NCBI GenBank assembly: GCA_965276005.1
Contig: OZ254962.1
Coordinates: 2,418,001 to 2,482,000, forward strand
DNA from: G965232465 sp965276005
Lineage (GTDB): Bacteria > Pseudomonadota > Alphaproteobacteria > JAQWUY01
Direction: 5' to 3'
DNA: 64,000 nt
The notes under the pieces were generated by a model that worked only from the letters and a program-made list of their open reading frames with translations, was not told the DNA's origin and did no database searches. Each line of letters starts with the position of its first letter. Within the stretch, counting starts at the first letter, position 1. Of the stretch, positions 1 to 7,499 are shown piece after piece. The position numbers and the translations under genes were made by a program.

Positions 1-2
1 GA

Positions 3-1520
3 ACTGGTGCCGCATATATATTTGATATAAGCGGTGCCACATGGGGAACTACAGTTACGCAACGCCAAAAAATAAACGATGGCAACGGCGTTTCCTTAGC
101 ATCAAACACCAGATTCGGGTTTGCTGTTGCTTTAACTGGTGATGGCAATAACCTAGCGATAGGTGCCTCCCGTGCCAATGGTAAACAATACAATAATGAA
201 GGGGCTGTATACCTATATAAATTGACAAAAAGTACATCTGGATTTTCAAGAAGTACATCCAGATTTTCAAGAAGTATATCTGAATCGCCAAAAGATACCG
301 TATCGCCAATCATAGAAAAGCTAAAAACCGGTGCCAGCGTATACATCACCGCCAGCAACGATATTACAATCGATGACGCCCTAATCACCACAGCAGGCAC
401 AGGAAAATTAACCTTAATCGCCGGGCGGTCGATTAAAATCAACAGCGATGTAAAAATCAACGGTGGACTGATCCTAAAAGCCAATGACGCCAGCGATAGC
501 AGTTTTGCTCTCAGCGACAGAGACACGGGCAAAGCCGAAATCACCGTTGCCACAGGTAAAACCGTATCCGGCGGCAATAGCGATTTGCTTATCAAGATGC
601 TTACGGGCAAAAGCAGTGCAGCGGCGAACAAAAAACAAACGGGCAAAATAACTGTGTGGAAAGCAGACGGTGCCCGTGTCAGCATCGTCCACTTAGGCAC
701 AGCAAACGCACAAAACGATTCGCAAATTGTCATTCGCAACGGCGGACAAATAACCGCCACAGGCGACCACGACAAAGGCGATGTGGTTATTGAACTAGCA
801 GCAGAGAAGTTTACCAACAATTCGGATAGAAATGCCCTAAAAATAGCGGATAGTACAGGCGACAAAGGACGGTTCTTAATATGGACAAAATCCTCTGCGG
901 GTAACACCCTAAATGGTATAGGCTACGATTTTAGAAAGAGTAATGTAACATACGACCCCGCAAAGGGCGATTTCCAAGCCAATCCTGTCACAGCGTCTGA
1001 TGGCGACGACAAGAAATATAAATCAGGTGTCCTATTCAGAGCCAGTAGTAGCAGCCTATCCAGATCGAGTTATGATGGTAGCAGCAGCAAGACAAAATCC
1101 ACTTTAACACTAGGCAACGGCGGTGGCAGCGGTAGCAACACCGGCACAATACTATTAGGTGCCAGTGCCATACTGTTGGGCAGCAGTATTGTAGGTGCAG
1201 GTAGCACAAGTGTTGCCAGTGTCGACAATATATTCACCACCGGCATATACGCCCACTTACGGGGTATCGATATGCAGGCGATATACCAACCGTCCATACA
1301 AACAAAAACCCCCCGTTGGGCGTCAGTGTTTAACACCCCCCAAGTGGCGAAATTAAAATACAAAGTCAAATACACCACCACATACGACATGGCGTTCTTG
1401 GCACATAACATCAAGTCACACAAGGTGGTACCCTTTTATGAAATGGACGAAAAACTGTATGAAACCATGAAACGCATATTCGTACGAAGTGGGGGGACAG
1501 ACGACTACGCCCCTGCATAA
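3..1520 (+). CDS. Large surface adhesin, C-terminal part (5' end outside window)
   Basis: The frame is open from the first base, so this is the end of a longer gene; about 505 residues are visible. Residues 1-70 contain an FG-GAP-like unit (RFGFAVALTGDG...LAIGA...GAVYLYK), the kind found in beta-propeller surface proteins. A short Ser/Phe/Arg repeat follows (three 21-bp units). The middle is rich in beta-helix-like strands (SNDITIDDALITT, GKLTLIAGRSIKI) as in filamentous-haemagglutinin exoproteins, and GRFLIWTKSSAGNTLNGIGYDF resembles the post-helix segment of two-partner secreted adhesins. A glycine/serine linker and a basic C-terminal domain end the protein. No membrane beta-barrel was recognised. 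The adhesin role is inferred from fold type only. No partner transporter gene is in the window. Confidence 0.7.
   Translation, partial: TGAAYIFDISGATWGTTVTQRQKINDGNGVSLASNTRFGFAVALTGDGNNLAIGASRANGKQYNNEGAVYLYKLTKSTSGFSRSTSRFSRSISESPKDTVSPIIEKLKTGASVYITASNDITIDDALITTAGTGKLTLIAGRSIKINSDVKINGGLILKANDASDSSFALSDRDTGKAEITVATGKTVSGGNSDLLIKMLTGKSSAAANKKQTGKITVWKADGARVSIVHLGTANAQNDSQIVIRNGGQITATGDHDKGDVVIELAAEKFTNNSDRNALKIADSTGDKGRFLIWTKSSAGNTLNGIGYDFRKSNVTYDPAKGDFQANPVTASDGDDKKYKSGVLFRASSSSLSRSSYDGSSSKTKSTLTLGNGGGSGSNTGTILLGASAILLGSSIVGAGSTSVASVDNIFTTGIYAHLRGIDMQAIYQPSIQTKTPRWASVFNTPQVAKLKYKVKYTTTYDMAFLAHNIKSHKVVPFYEMDEKLYETMKRIFVRSGGTDDYAPA
228..290 (+). repeat. Three 21-bp tandem repeats inside the adhesin gene
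   Basis: Units start at 228, 249 and 270 and share the core agtacatc..gattttca. They encode seven-residue steps (KSTSGFS, RSTSRFS, RSISESP) joining the FG-GAP-like part to the beta-helix part. The repeat stays in frame, so copy change would alter linker length only. Confidence 0.75.
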
Positions 1521-1633
1521 CATCCATTGTGTAAGGTATCCTAACAGGTTTAGGGGGGAAATGGTCATGATTAAAATAACTGCAATCAAACTATGGTGCG
1601 AATTTTATGCGTCCGCTACCTAGTTCGTCTAGA

Positions 1634-1842
1634 TCACGCATTGAGACGGTTAATCTGATCCGCCAGCTTAGGTGATAAAGTTTCCAGAGCCAATTTAAAC
1701 GCACATCCAACCGCATTGCTGGCAATGGCTTTTAAGGTAGCGGTCATTTGAGTACTGTTGATATGGCAAAACCCGTGCCAGCCATGCGGACAAAAATGGC
1801 ATTGTCCGCCCGGCTGATGATGCGTTCTGGGACGATTTGGGT
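1634..1842 (-). pseudogene. Possible Ogr/Delta-like zinc-finger remnant
   Basis: Reading the minus strand, a frame ending at 1634 gives ...CHFCPHGWHGFCHINSTQ, then MTATLKAIASNAVGCAFKL, then ALETLSPKLADQ. The order of a CPH motif, an S-T-Q-M..LK segment, an N..GC.F segment and a final LE..LSP resembles the Ogr/Delta family of phage late-gene activators (CPhCg...R.SRq.s...C.N..CGhtF...le...LSP). Two expected cysteines are absent and no start with a ribosome site is visible, so it would be a remnant. An intact small ORF starting at the ATG at 1747 (37 aa) is the alternative. The family assignment is weak and made by eye. Confidence 0.25.
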
Positions 1843-1856
1843 TCTCTGTTTTTGAA

Positions 1857-2123
1857 ATGGAAAAAGATACATGGACAGGTAAGACTATTTATAATGTTGA
1901 TCAGGAATATATAGACAATGAGCCAGTAGCAAAAATAGCCCTATACAAAAAAGACTCATAAGGGCAATCTTATGAGTCGCAATCATCTGTTATTTTTGCC
2001 ACACCAGCCGCCGCCGAATGGAGCTGTTATCATACAAGCGAATTTCTCAAGGGGTTGGGAGTTCTGGCGATGACTGGTGCATTTGTGTATTATTTGTATT
2101 TGAAGGACAAGAGGGAAAAATGA
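1857..2123 (+). pseudogene. Small protein gene split by an in-frame stop
   Basis: From ATG 1857 the frame gives MEKDTWTGKTIYNVDQEY and ends at TAA 1959-1961 after 34 residues. The same frame then stays open to TGA 2121-2123, adding an Ala-rich piece and a plausible transmembrane helix (FLKGLGVLAMTGAFVYYLYL) followed by the charged tail KDKREK. The two halves together would be a normal small membrane-anchored protein, so the TAA looks like a disabling change. The stop lies inside a perfect 10-bp hairpin (1953-1978). No family recognised. Confidence 0.35.
1953..1978 (+). other. Perfect 10-bp stem-loop carrying the stop codon
   Basis: GACTCATAAG (1953-1962), a 6-nt loop, then CTTATGAGTC (1969-1978) pair without mismatch. 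No T-run follows, so a standard terminator is unlikely. The hairpin interrupts an otherwise open frame and may be a small palindromic insertion. Confidence 0.6.
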
Positions 2124-2226
2124 TTGCACCAAAAAACTAACGGAAAGGGGCGGTGAAAGTTTACGATAAAAGTAGCCCCCTAGAGGGGTAGTCCTTGGAG
2201 GGCACCATCTAACTGGGTTGCAGTAA

Positions 2227-2541
2227 CTACCTACCTACTATCCACAGAAAGACAAAACCAATGTACGCCACCTGTTGCAAAGACTGTTTGTCGCCAGTGT
2301 CTTGTCCGATATTTTCAAGGGGCTTACCTATGTCTTTTATGCGAATGTCTAAAAACTTGCCTGCCTTATTTATTTCATGGACGATATTGTGCATACCTTG
2401 CTGTATATGGTCTTCACCAACGGTATTTTCTGTGTCTTTGTACAACCGTTTTATACTGCTGACCATGTTTTTATAGACTGTGTCCACCGACCAATTTTCA
2501 CGGCTATTCCGCTGTTCGAATAAGTACAGTTGTGCAGTCAT
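2227..2541 (-). CDS. Small hypothetical protein with hydrophobic C-terminus
   Basis: A 104-residue frame with a charged helical middle (about residues 25-80, suggestive of amphipathic helix or coiled coil) and a hydrophobic end (AYIGFVFLWIV) that could anchor it in the membrane. No clear ribosome-binding site precedes the ATG and I recognise no family. It lies between decayed sequence and the gshA leader on the opposite strand. It may be a real tail-anchored protein or a chance frame. Confidence 0.35.
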   Translation of the reverse strand: MTAQLYLFEQRNSRENWSVDTVYKNMVSSIKRLYKDTENTVGEDHIQQGMHNIVHEINKAGKFLDIRIKDIGKPLENIGQDTGDKQSLQQVAYIGFVFLWIVGR

Positions 2542-2615
2542 ATTGCTGTGCAGATTGTTCGCATATATATAAGGTCGGGTACTTTCAACTTTTCATTTCC
2601 TTTCAAAAAAATAAC

Positions 2616-2645
2616 TTGACAAACCTTATGGTGTCCATTTACCAT
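2616..2645 (+). promoter_or_regulatory. Candidate sigma70-type promoter for gshA
   Basis: TTGACA at 2616-2621 is a consensus -35; TACCAT at 2640-2645 is a weak -10 with 18-bp spacing. The start would leave a leader of about 180 nt before gshA. Confidence 0.4.
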
Positions 2646-2665
2646 ATATTGCGGGAAAGGTCTGA

Positions 2666-2681
2666 ACCGAATCGATTCGGT
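2666..2681 (+). promoter_or_regulatory. 16-bp perfect palindrome in the gshA leader
   Basis: ACCGAATCGATTCGGT is fully self-complementary and sits just after the candidate promoter. It could be an operator for a dimeric repressor or an RNA hairpin. Two further hairpins follow in the leader (CCCACC-gca-GGTGGG near 2773-2787 and ATGGGGG...CCCCCAT near 2790-2811). Confidence 0.45.
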
Positions 2682-2833
2682 ACTAAATATTGAACTGGGC
2701 TTACAGCGTTGTCGGTGTGCCGCCGCAAGGCAGACAGGCGGGGTTTGTCGCCGTTAGAGCGTGGGGGGAACCCACCGCAGGTGGGTGATATGGGGGGCAT
2801 AGTCCCCCATCAATAAAAAAGGAAAAAACAAAA

Positions 2834-4201
2834 ATGGTTACACATATTACAGAAAAATCGCAGCTGATACAGTACTTTCAAAACGCTTGTAAACCCCAAT
2901 CCCAGTGGCGGATTGGTACAGAACATGAGAAGTTTTTGTTCCATAAACAGACAAAAACCCGTTTGGGATACGATACGACCCCGGGGATTCGACAGGTGCT
3001 GTGTGCTTTACAGAATGACGGCAATACGCCGATTGTCGAAGAGGGCAATATTATTGGCTTGAGATTAAAGGATGGGGGCAGTGTAACTTTGGAACCGGGC
3101 GGACAGTTTGAACTGTCGGGAGCCCCCTTGCAAACTGTACATGAAACCTATGCAGAAATTCAATCGCATATTGCCGATGTACATAAGGTTTGTGCCGGGT
3201 TGGGGGTGGAAACCGTGTGTTTGGGATATGACCCGCTGAGTAGCCTTGATGACATACAGTGGATGCCTAAGGGGCGGTATGGGTTGATGAAAAAGTACAT
3301 GCCTACTAAGGGGGGCTTGGGGCTGCATATGATGACTTTGTCGTGTACGGTACAGGTCAATCTGGATTATGCAGATGAAGCGGATATGCGTAAAAAAATG
3401 CAAGTTTCGAATGCGTTGCAACCATTGGCGACTGCGTTGTGGGCAAATTCTACGGTGGTGCGGGGCAAAGCCACCGATTACCAATCGTTTCGATCGCATC
3501 TGTGGACGGATACGGATGCGGATAGGTGCGGTATTCCCAAAGTGGTATTCGATGCGGATTTTGGCTTCGACAAATGGGTCGAGTATGTGTTGGATGTGCC
3601 TATGTATTTTGTTTACGATAATGGTGTATACAGGGATGCGTTGGGGTTGTCGTTTCGGGACTTTATGCGGGGCAAATTGCCGGGGTTTGCGGGACGATAC
3701 CCCACTTGGTCTGACTGGGAAGATCACCTGACGGTGGTATTTCCTGAGGTACGGATGAAAGGCTTTATCGAAATGCGTGGGGCGGATACGGGCTGTTTAG
3801 ATATGCTGTGTGCGTTGCCGGCGTTTTGGGTGGGATTGCTGTATGATACGGACATTTTGGACAAGGTGCACAGAGCGATTACAGATTTTCAGTACACGGA
3901 TATTGTTGCCTGTCGCACGGCGGTACCGACTATGGGATTGCACGCCCCTTTAGGCGATGGGGTGCTGGGCGATATACTGCCGCAAATATTGGCGTTTGCC
4001 AAACAAGGATTACAAAATCGGCGGTTTTGTGATTCTGCGGGCAATGATGAAAGTATGTATTTGGCACCGTTACAACTTATTGCTGACGGCGGTAGCAACA
4101 AAGCCATGCTCGATAGGCAAAATTTAGGTAAGGCGGATATGCGGACACAAGATGTATTAAAATTGGGTATATATATGCACTGTGGCGATTCGCCACCGTG
4201 A
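2834..4201 (+). CDS. gshA: Glutamate-cysteine ligase, plant/alphaproteobacterial type
   Basis: Joins glutamate and cysteine using ATP, the first step of glutathione synthesis in the cytoplasm. The 455-residue length fits the GCS2-type enzymes of alphaproteobacteria and plants rather than the enterobacterial GshA. Diagnostic pieces are the RIGTEHEKF motif near residue 27, LEPGGQFELSGAP near residue 93 and the FIEMRGAD motif near residue 310. An AAGGA box lies 9 nt before the ATG. The gene stands alone on the plus strand with its own structured leader; no gshB is in the window. Confidence 0.93.
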   Translation: MVTHITEKSQLIQYFQNACKPQSQWRIGTEHEKFLFHKQTKTRLGYDTTPGIRQVLCALQNDGNTPIVEEGNIIGLRLKDGGSVTLEPGGQFELSGAPLQTVHETYAEIQSHIADVHKVCAGLGVETVCLGYDPLSSLDDIQWMPKGRYGLMKKYMPTKGGLGLHMMTLSCTVQVNLDYADEADMRKKMQVSNALQPLATALWANSTVVRGKATDYQSFRSHLWTDTDADRCGIPKVVFDADFGFDKWVEYVLDVPMYFVYDNGVYRDALGLSFRDFMRGKLPGFAGRYPTWSDWEDHLTVVFPEVRMKGFIEMRGADTGCLDMLCALPAFWVGLLYDTDILDKVHRAITDFQYTDIVACRTAVPTMGLHAPLGDGVLGDILPQILAFAKQGLQNRRFCDSAGNDESMYLAPLQLIADGGSNKAMLDRQNLGKADMRTQDVLKLGIYMHCGDSPP

Positions 4202-4268
4202 TTCTAGCCACTGTGATTTTAATTGCAACAAATATATATTCGGGTATGTACAACCCCGTTTTTTGTGG

Positions 4269-4274
4269 TATAAT
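4269..4274 (+). promoter_or_regulatory. -10 box before the H1-like gene
   Basis: A perfect TATAAT at 4269-4274 lies 44 nt before the ATG at 4319. The -35 is weak (tatgta at 4245-4250, 18-bp spacing). Confidence 0.5.
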
Positions 4275-4318
4275 GCCCCCGCAATGTGCATTTAAATTAT
4301 AGTATGAAGGAGAAATTT

Positions 4319-4657
4319 ATGGCTGAGGAAACGAATCCAGAGCAACAACCCGTCAAAAAAGCATCGACAAAAAAGGCTGCTGCAAAAAAGACTAGAGGCA
4401 AAAAAGCATCTGCTAAGAAAACGACAGCGAAAAAGGCGACCGTTAAGAAGGCTCGAGCGAAAAAGGCAGCTGCTAAAAAAGCAGTGCACACCCCGGTAAC
4501 CGAACAAGGTCAAACCCCTGAGACACAACCAACACCGCCGCAACAGCTCCATGAGTCATTTGCTTTAAATGCGAAAAAATCGCAAAAGTACAGATTTATT
4601 TGGCTTGCTATTGTGGCATTGGTTGTGTTGTATCTGATTTTTCAAGTAATATCTTGA
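4319..4657 (+). CDS. Histone H1-like lysine/alanine-rich protein with C-terminal membrane helix
   Basis: 112 residues from the ATG at 4319, chosen because AAGGAG sits 6 nt upstream; an earlier in-frame ATG lacks this. Residues 10-55 are a run of AKK/KKA/TKK repeats typical of bacterial H1-like, nucleic-acid-binding tails. A proline/glutamine-rich linker follows (TPETQPTPPQQ), and residues about 88-111 are a strong transmembrane helix (FIWLAIVALVVLYLIFQVI). H1-like proteins usually lack a membrane anchor, so this one could tether nucleic acid to the inner membrane; that is inference. It has its own TATAAT promoter and precedes thrC by 23 nt. Confidence 0.7.
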   Translation: MAEETNPEQQPVKKASTKKAAAKKTRGKKASAKKTTAKKATVKKARAKKAAAKKAVHTPVTEQGQTPETQPTPPQQLHESFALNAKKSQKYRFIWLAIVALVVLYLIFQVIS

Positions 4658-4680
4658 ACAGAAAAAATTTGAGACACCCT

Positions 4681-6099
4681 ATGCAGTATATCTCTTCCCG
4701 TGGTACCGCCCCTGTACTCAACTTTAGTGAGGCTTTGTTGACAGGGTTAGCCACAGACGGGGGGTTGTATGTGCCGAAATTTTATCCGCAACTAACGCCA
4801 TCCGATTTTCGGCGGTTTCAGGGCATGTCGTATGCACAGGTGGCGTATCATGTGATTCGCCCTTTTGTCGGCGATTGTGTTGAATCGACGGTGTTAAAAC
4901 GGCTGATCGATGCTACATATGACAACTTTGCCGATGCCCAAGTGGCACCTGTCCGCCCCATACAGGACACAGCGGCACATGGACAGCCTTTGTTCGTCTG
5001 TGAGTTGTTTCACGGGCCGACCATTGCATTTAAAGATTTTGCCTTACAGTTGCTGGGGCGGTTGTTCGATACGGTACTGGCACAGCGGGGCGAGCGTATT
5101 ACCATTGTCGGGGCGACCTCTGGTGATACGGGATCGGCGGCGATCGAAGCGTGTAAAAATCGCCCCAATATGGACATTTTTATGCTGCACCCGTTGGGCA
5201 AAACTTCGCTGGTGCAACGCAAGCAAATGACGACTGTCGACGCCCCCAATGTACACAATATCGCCATAAAAGGCACTTTTGACGATTGCCAAGACTTGGT
5301 AAAAGCCATGTTTAACGATGCGGATATGCGACAGCGGCTGCATTTATCGGCGGTCAACAGTATCAATTGGGCACGGATTATGGCACAGGTGGTATACTAT
5401 ATATATGCGGCAACCCGTATCGGTGTACCGGATACCAAAGTGTCGTTTTCTGTGCCAACGGGCAATTTTGGCAATGTGCTTGCCGGGTATTTTGCCATGC
5501 AGATGGGACTACCCGTAGATCAATTTATGGTGGCGTCGAATGCCAACGACATATTAACTCGATATTTTGTCGACCGGGATATGTCTGTGCGGCAAGTGGT
5601 CGAAACTTATAGCCCCAGTATGGATATTCAAATATCGTCTAACTTTGAACGCTTAATTTTTGAATCTGTTGGACGGAACGGTACCAAAGTAGCCGATATT
5701 ATGGACAGGTTCCGCAAAACCGGCACAATGCCTGTGGACGATACCATGTGGGCAAAAATGACGGCAAAATTTCAAGGTTTTTCTGTCGATAACTCCGGCA
5801 CGGTGCAGGCGATGACAAAATGGCACCGCATCAGCGGCGAAGTGTTCGACCCGCACAGCGTGATTGGTATAGAAGCCGGATCGGTAATGCACACAACAGC
5901 ACCGGTTATCTGTATGGCAACCGCCCACCCCGCCAAGTTTCCAGAAGTGGTAACCACCGCCCTTGCGGGTACGGATATTCAGGTACCTGATGTACCCGCA
6001 CACATACAAGGGGTGATGGATAAGGATGAAAAATATGACATCTTGGAAAATGACTATACAGCGGTGAGCGGCTATATAACCGCTGCACTGGGTATGTAA
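4681..6099 (+). CDS. thrC: Threonine synthase
   Basis: PLP enzyme making threonine from O-phosphohomoserine in the cytoplasm. 472 residues from the ATG at 4681; the MQYISSRG opening is typical of the family and fixes the start, though the ribosome site is weak. HGPTIAFKDFALQ carries the PLP-binding lysine, and TSGDTGSAAIEAC and SVPTGNFGN bind the cofactor phosphate. Length fits the long (ThrC1-type) family. It follows the H1-like gene by 23 nt and precedes a methyltransferase. Confidence 0.95.
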   Translation: MQYISSRGTAPVLNFSEALLTGLATDGGLYVPKFYPQLTPSDFRRFQGMSYAQVAYHVIRPFVGDCVESTVLKRLIDATYDNFADAQVAPVRPIQDTAAHGQPLFVCELFHGPTIAFKDFALQLLGRLFDTVLAQRGERITIVGATSGDTGSAAIEACKNRPNMDIFMLHPLGKTSLVQRKQMTTVDAPNVHNIAIKGTFDDCQDLVKAMFNDADMRQRLHLSAVNSINWARIMAQVVYYIYAATRIGVPDTKVSFSVPTGNFGNVLAGYFAMQMGLPVDQFMVASNANDILTRYFVDRDMSVRQVVETYSPSMDIQISSNFERLIFESVGRNGTKVADIMDRFRKTGTMPVDDTMWAKMTAKFQGFSVDNSGTVQAMTKWHRISGEVFDPHSVIGIEAGSVMHTTAPVICMATAHPAKFPEVVTTALAGTDIQVPDVPAHIQGVMDKDEKYDILENDYTAVSGYITAALGM

Positions 6100-6128
6100 T
6101 ATATAGGGGTGTTGGGGGACAAATAGGT

Positions 6129-6941
6129 ATGCGGTTAGAGGATATTTACACATTTAAACAGTCCTCCCTTGGTACCCATATGGTGTCCAGTATCAGCCGT
6201 GCCTTAAAACCGTGGTTGCCAACGGATATAGATGTAACACAAGTGATGGGGATTGGCTGTACGGGGGTGTATATGCCAGATACCGCATATATCCATGTGA
6301 TGCCGCCGGTGTATTATGATACTTTTCACTATATTGATATGTTTAACACCGCCAATACAGTTGTAGCGGACGAAGACCATTTGCCGTTTCGCAATACCAG
6401 TATGCACACAGCGGTGTTAATACACGCTTTGGAACATGCGGACAGCCCGTGGGCGATGATAGCGGAAATAAATCGCTTGATGGTATCAGGCGGGCGGGTA
6501 ATTGTGGTAGTGCCAAACCGTGTAAGCCTATGGTCACGGGTGTCGAAAGCCCCGTTTTCACACGGGCAACCATACACAAAAAAACAGCTGGAACAGCTGA
6601 TGCACTCAGCCGGGTTTGTGGCAATTACCCACGCATACGCTTTGTTCTTCCCCCCTGTGCAGGTACCGTTTCAATCGAAAGTATCCCGTTTTTGTAACCG
6701 CATGGGCAATACTTTTTGGCGTGAAAGTGGTGGCGTGATTATTGGCGTTTATGAAAAACAAATCGTTCGCAGGGTCAAACAAAAATCCCAGCAGCCAAAA
6801 TTATCCGCATTAGGGGCAACAATCTTGCCCCAACCTACCCCAGAACCGGAAATAACCCCCAAGATAAAAAATTACTTGAGGGCTAGCCAAATGCCCACCC
6901 CTATCAATAAACCGCCCGATACCCAATCGACTATATTTTGA
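6129..6941 (+). CDS. SAM-dependent methyltransferase, type 11 class I
   Basis: 270 residues. The SAM-binding core is atypical at motif I (VMGIGCTGVYM), but DEDHLPFRNTSMHTAVLIHALEH matches the motif II/III region of type 11 methyltransferases, where the usual text is D...LPF...FD.v...h.lEh. RLMVSGGRVIVVVPNR is the post-motif strand. A basic, proline-rich tail of about 60 residues ends the protein. Substrate unknown. Its 3' end overlaps the convergent LysE gene by 70 bp. Confidence 0.8.
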   Translation: MRLEDIYTFKQSSLGTHMVSSISRALKPWLPTDIDVTQVMGIGCTGVYMPDTAYIHVMPPVYYDTFHYIDMFNTANTVVADEDHLPFRNTSMHTAVLIHALEHADSPWAMIAEINRLMVSGGRVIVVVPNRVSLWSRVSKAPFSHGQPYTKKQLEQLMHSAGFVAITHAYALFFPPVQVPFQSKVSRFCNRMGNTFWRESGGVIIGVYEKQIVRRVKQKSQQPKLSALGATILPQPTPEPEITPKIKNYLRASQMPTPINKPPDTQSTIF

Positions 6942-7471
6942 TTTTTTAACAGGCGATGTAACGCCCGCCCACCAAAGGCATATATGGACAGGGCAATAAT
7001 TTCTGAGGTCATAACAATCGGCAACATAATTAAGAACTGGTTAAACAATGGTTTTTCGATGTGGATAAATTGTGGAAAAAATACGCCAAAAAATAATATG
7101 GCTTTGGGGTTGGTAATGATAGCAATAAACCCCAATTTCAAAAAATATATATCAGAAGTCCCCTTGTACACAGAATATGGTGTATCGCTGTTGTGGGCGT
7201 TTTTCTTGCGGATAATTGCCCATGCCCCCAAGTATATCAAATACGCCGATCCTATGTACTGTACAACGGACAGGGTCGAGGGGTATTGGGACAAAAACGC
7301 CCCGACCCCAATCATCGATAGCACCACATACAACGACAGCCCAATAAGATCGCCCAAGCCGGTAAAAGCGGATTTGCGAATCCCCATAGCTAAGGCAGAA
7401 TTTAACGCCAGAGTCATACAAGGTCCCGGCGTTAAAGATACCAAAAACATAGTGATTATAAATTCCAGCAT
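6872..7471 (-). CDS. LysE/RhtB-family amino-acid exporter
   Basis: 199 residues, six predicted transmembrane helices. The N-terminal segment FLVSLTPGPCMTLALNSALAMG is the family signature (tPGP....). Such proteins export amino acids such as homoserine, threonine or lysine across the inner membrane; substrate cannot be set from sequence. It starts 28 bp after ftsZ on the same strand, so it may be read through from ftsZ. No good ribosome site is seen. The gene end overlaps the methyltransferase gene. Confidence 0.88.
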   Translation of the reverse strand: MLEFIITMFLVSLTPGPCMTLALNSALAMGIRKSAFTGLGDLIGLSLYVVLSMIGVGAFLSQYPSTLSVVQYIGSAYLIYLGAWAIIRKKNAHNSDTPYSVYKGTSDIYFLKLGFIAIITNPKAILFFGVFFPQFIHIEKPLFNQFLIMLPIVMTSEIIALSIYAFGGRALHRLLKNQNIVDWVSGGLLIGVGIWLALK

Positions 7472-7499
7472 GGGCTATGTTTTCATGTGTGGCACCGTA

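Larger units (their letters stand above)
1521..2226. other. Gene-poor, decayed stretch after the adhesin
   Basis: No intact gene longer than about 40 codons is convincing here. The stretch holds a possible zinc-finger remnant on the minus strand (1634-1842), a two-part broken ORF on the plus strand (1857-2123) split by a stop lying in a perfect hairpin, and a small GC hairpin (CCCC-CTAGA-GGGG) near 2183-2197. It reads like a graveyard of small, possibly phage-derived genes. Confidence 0.5.
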
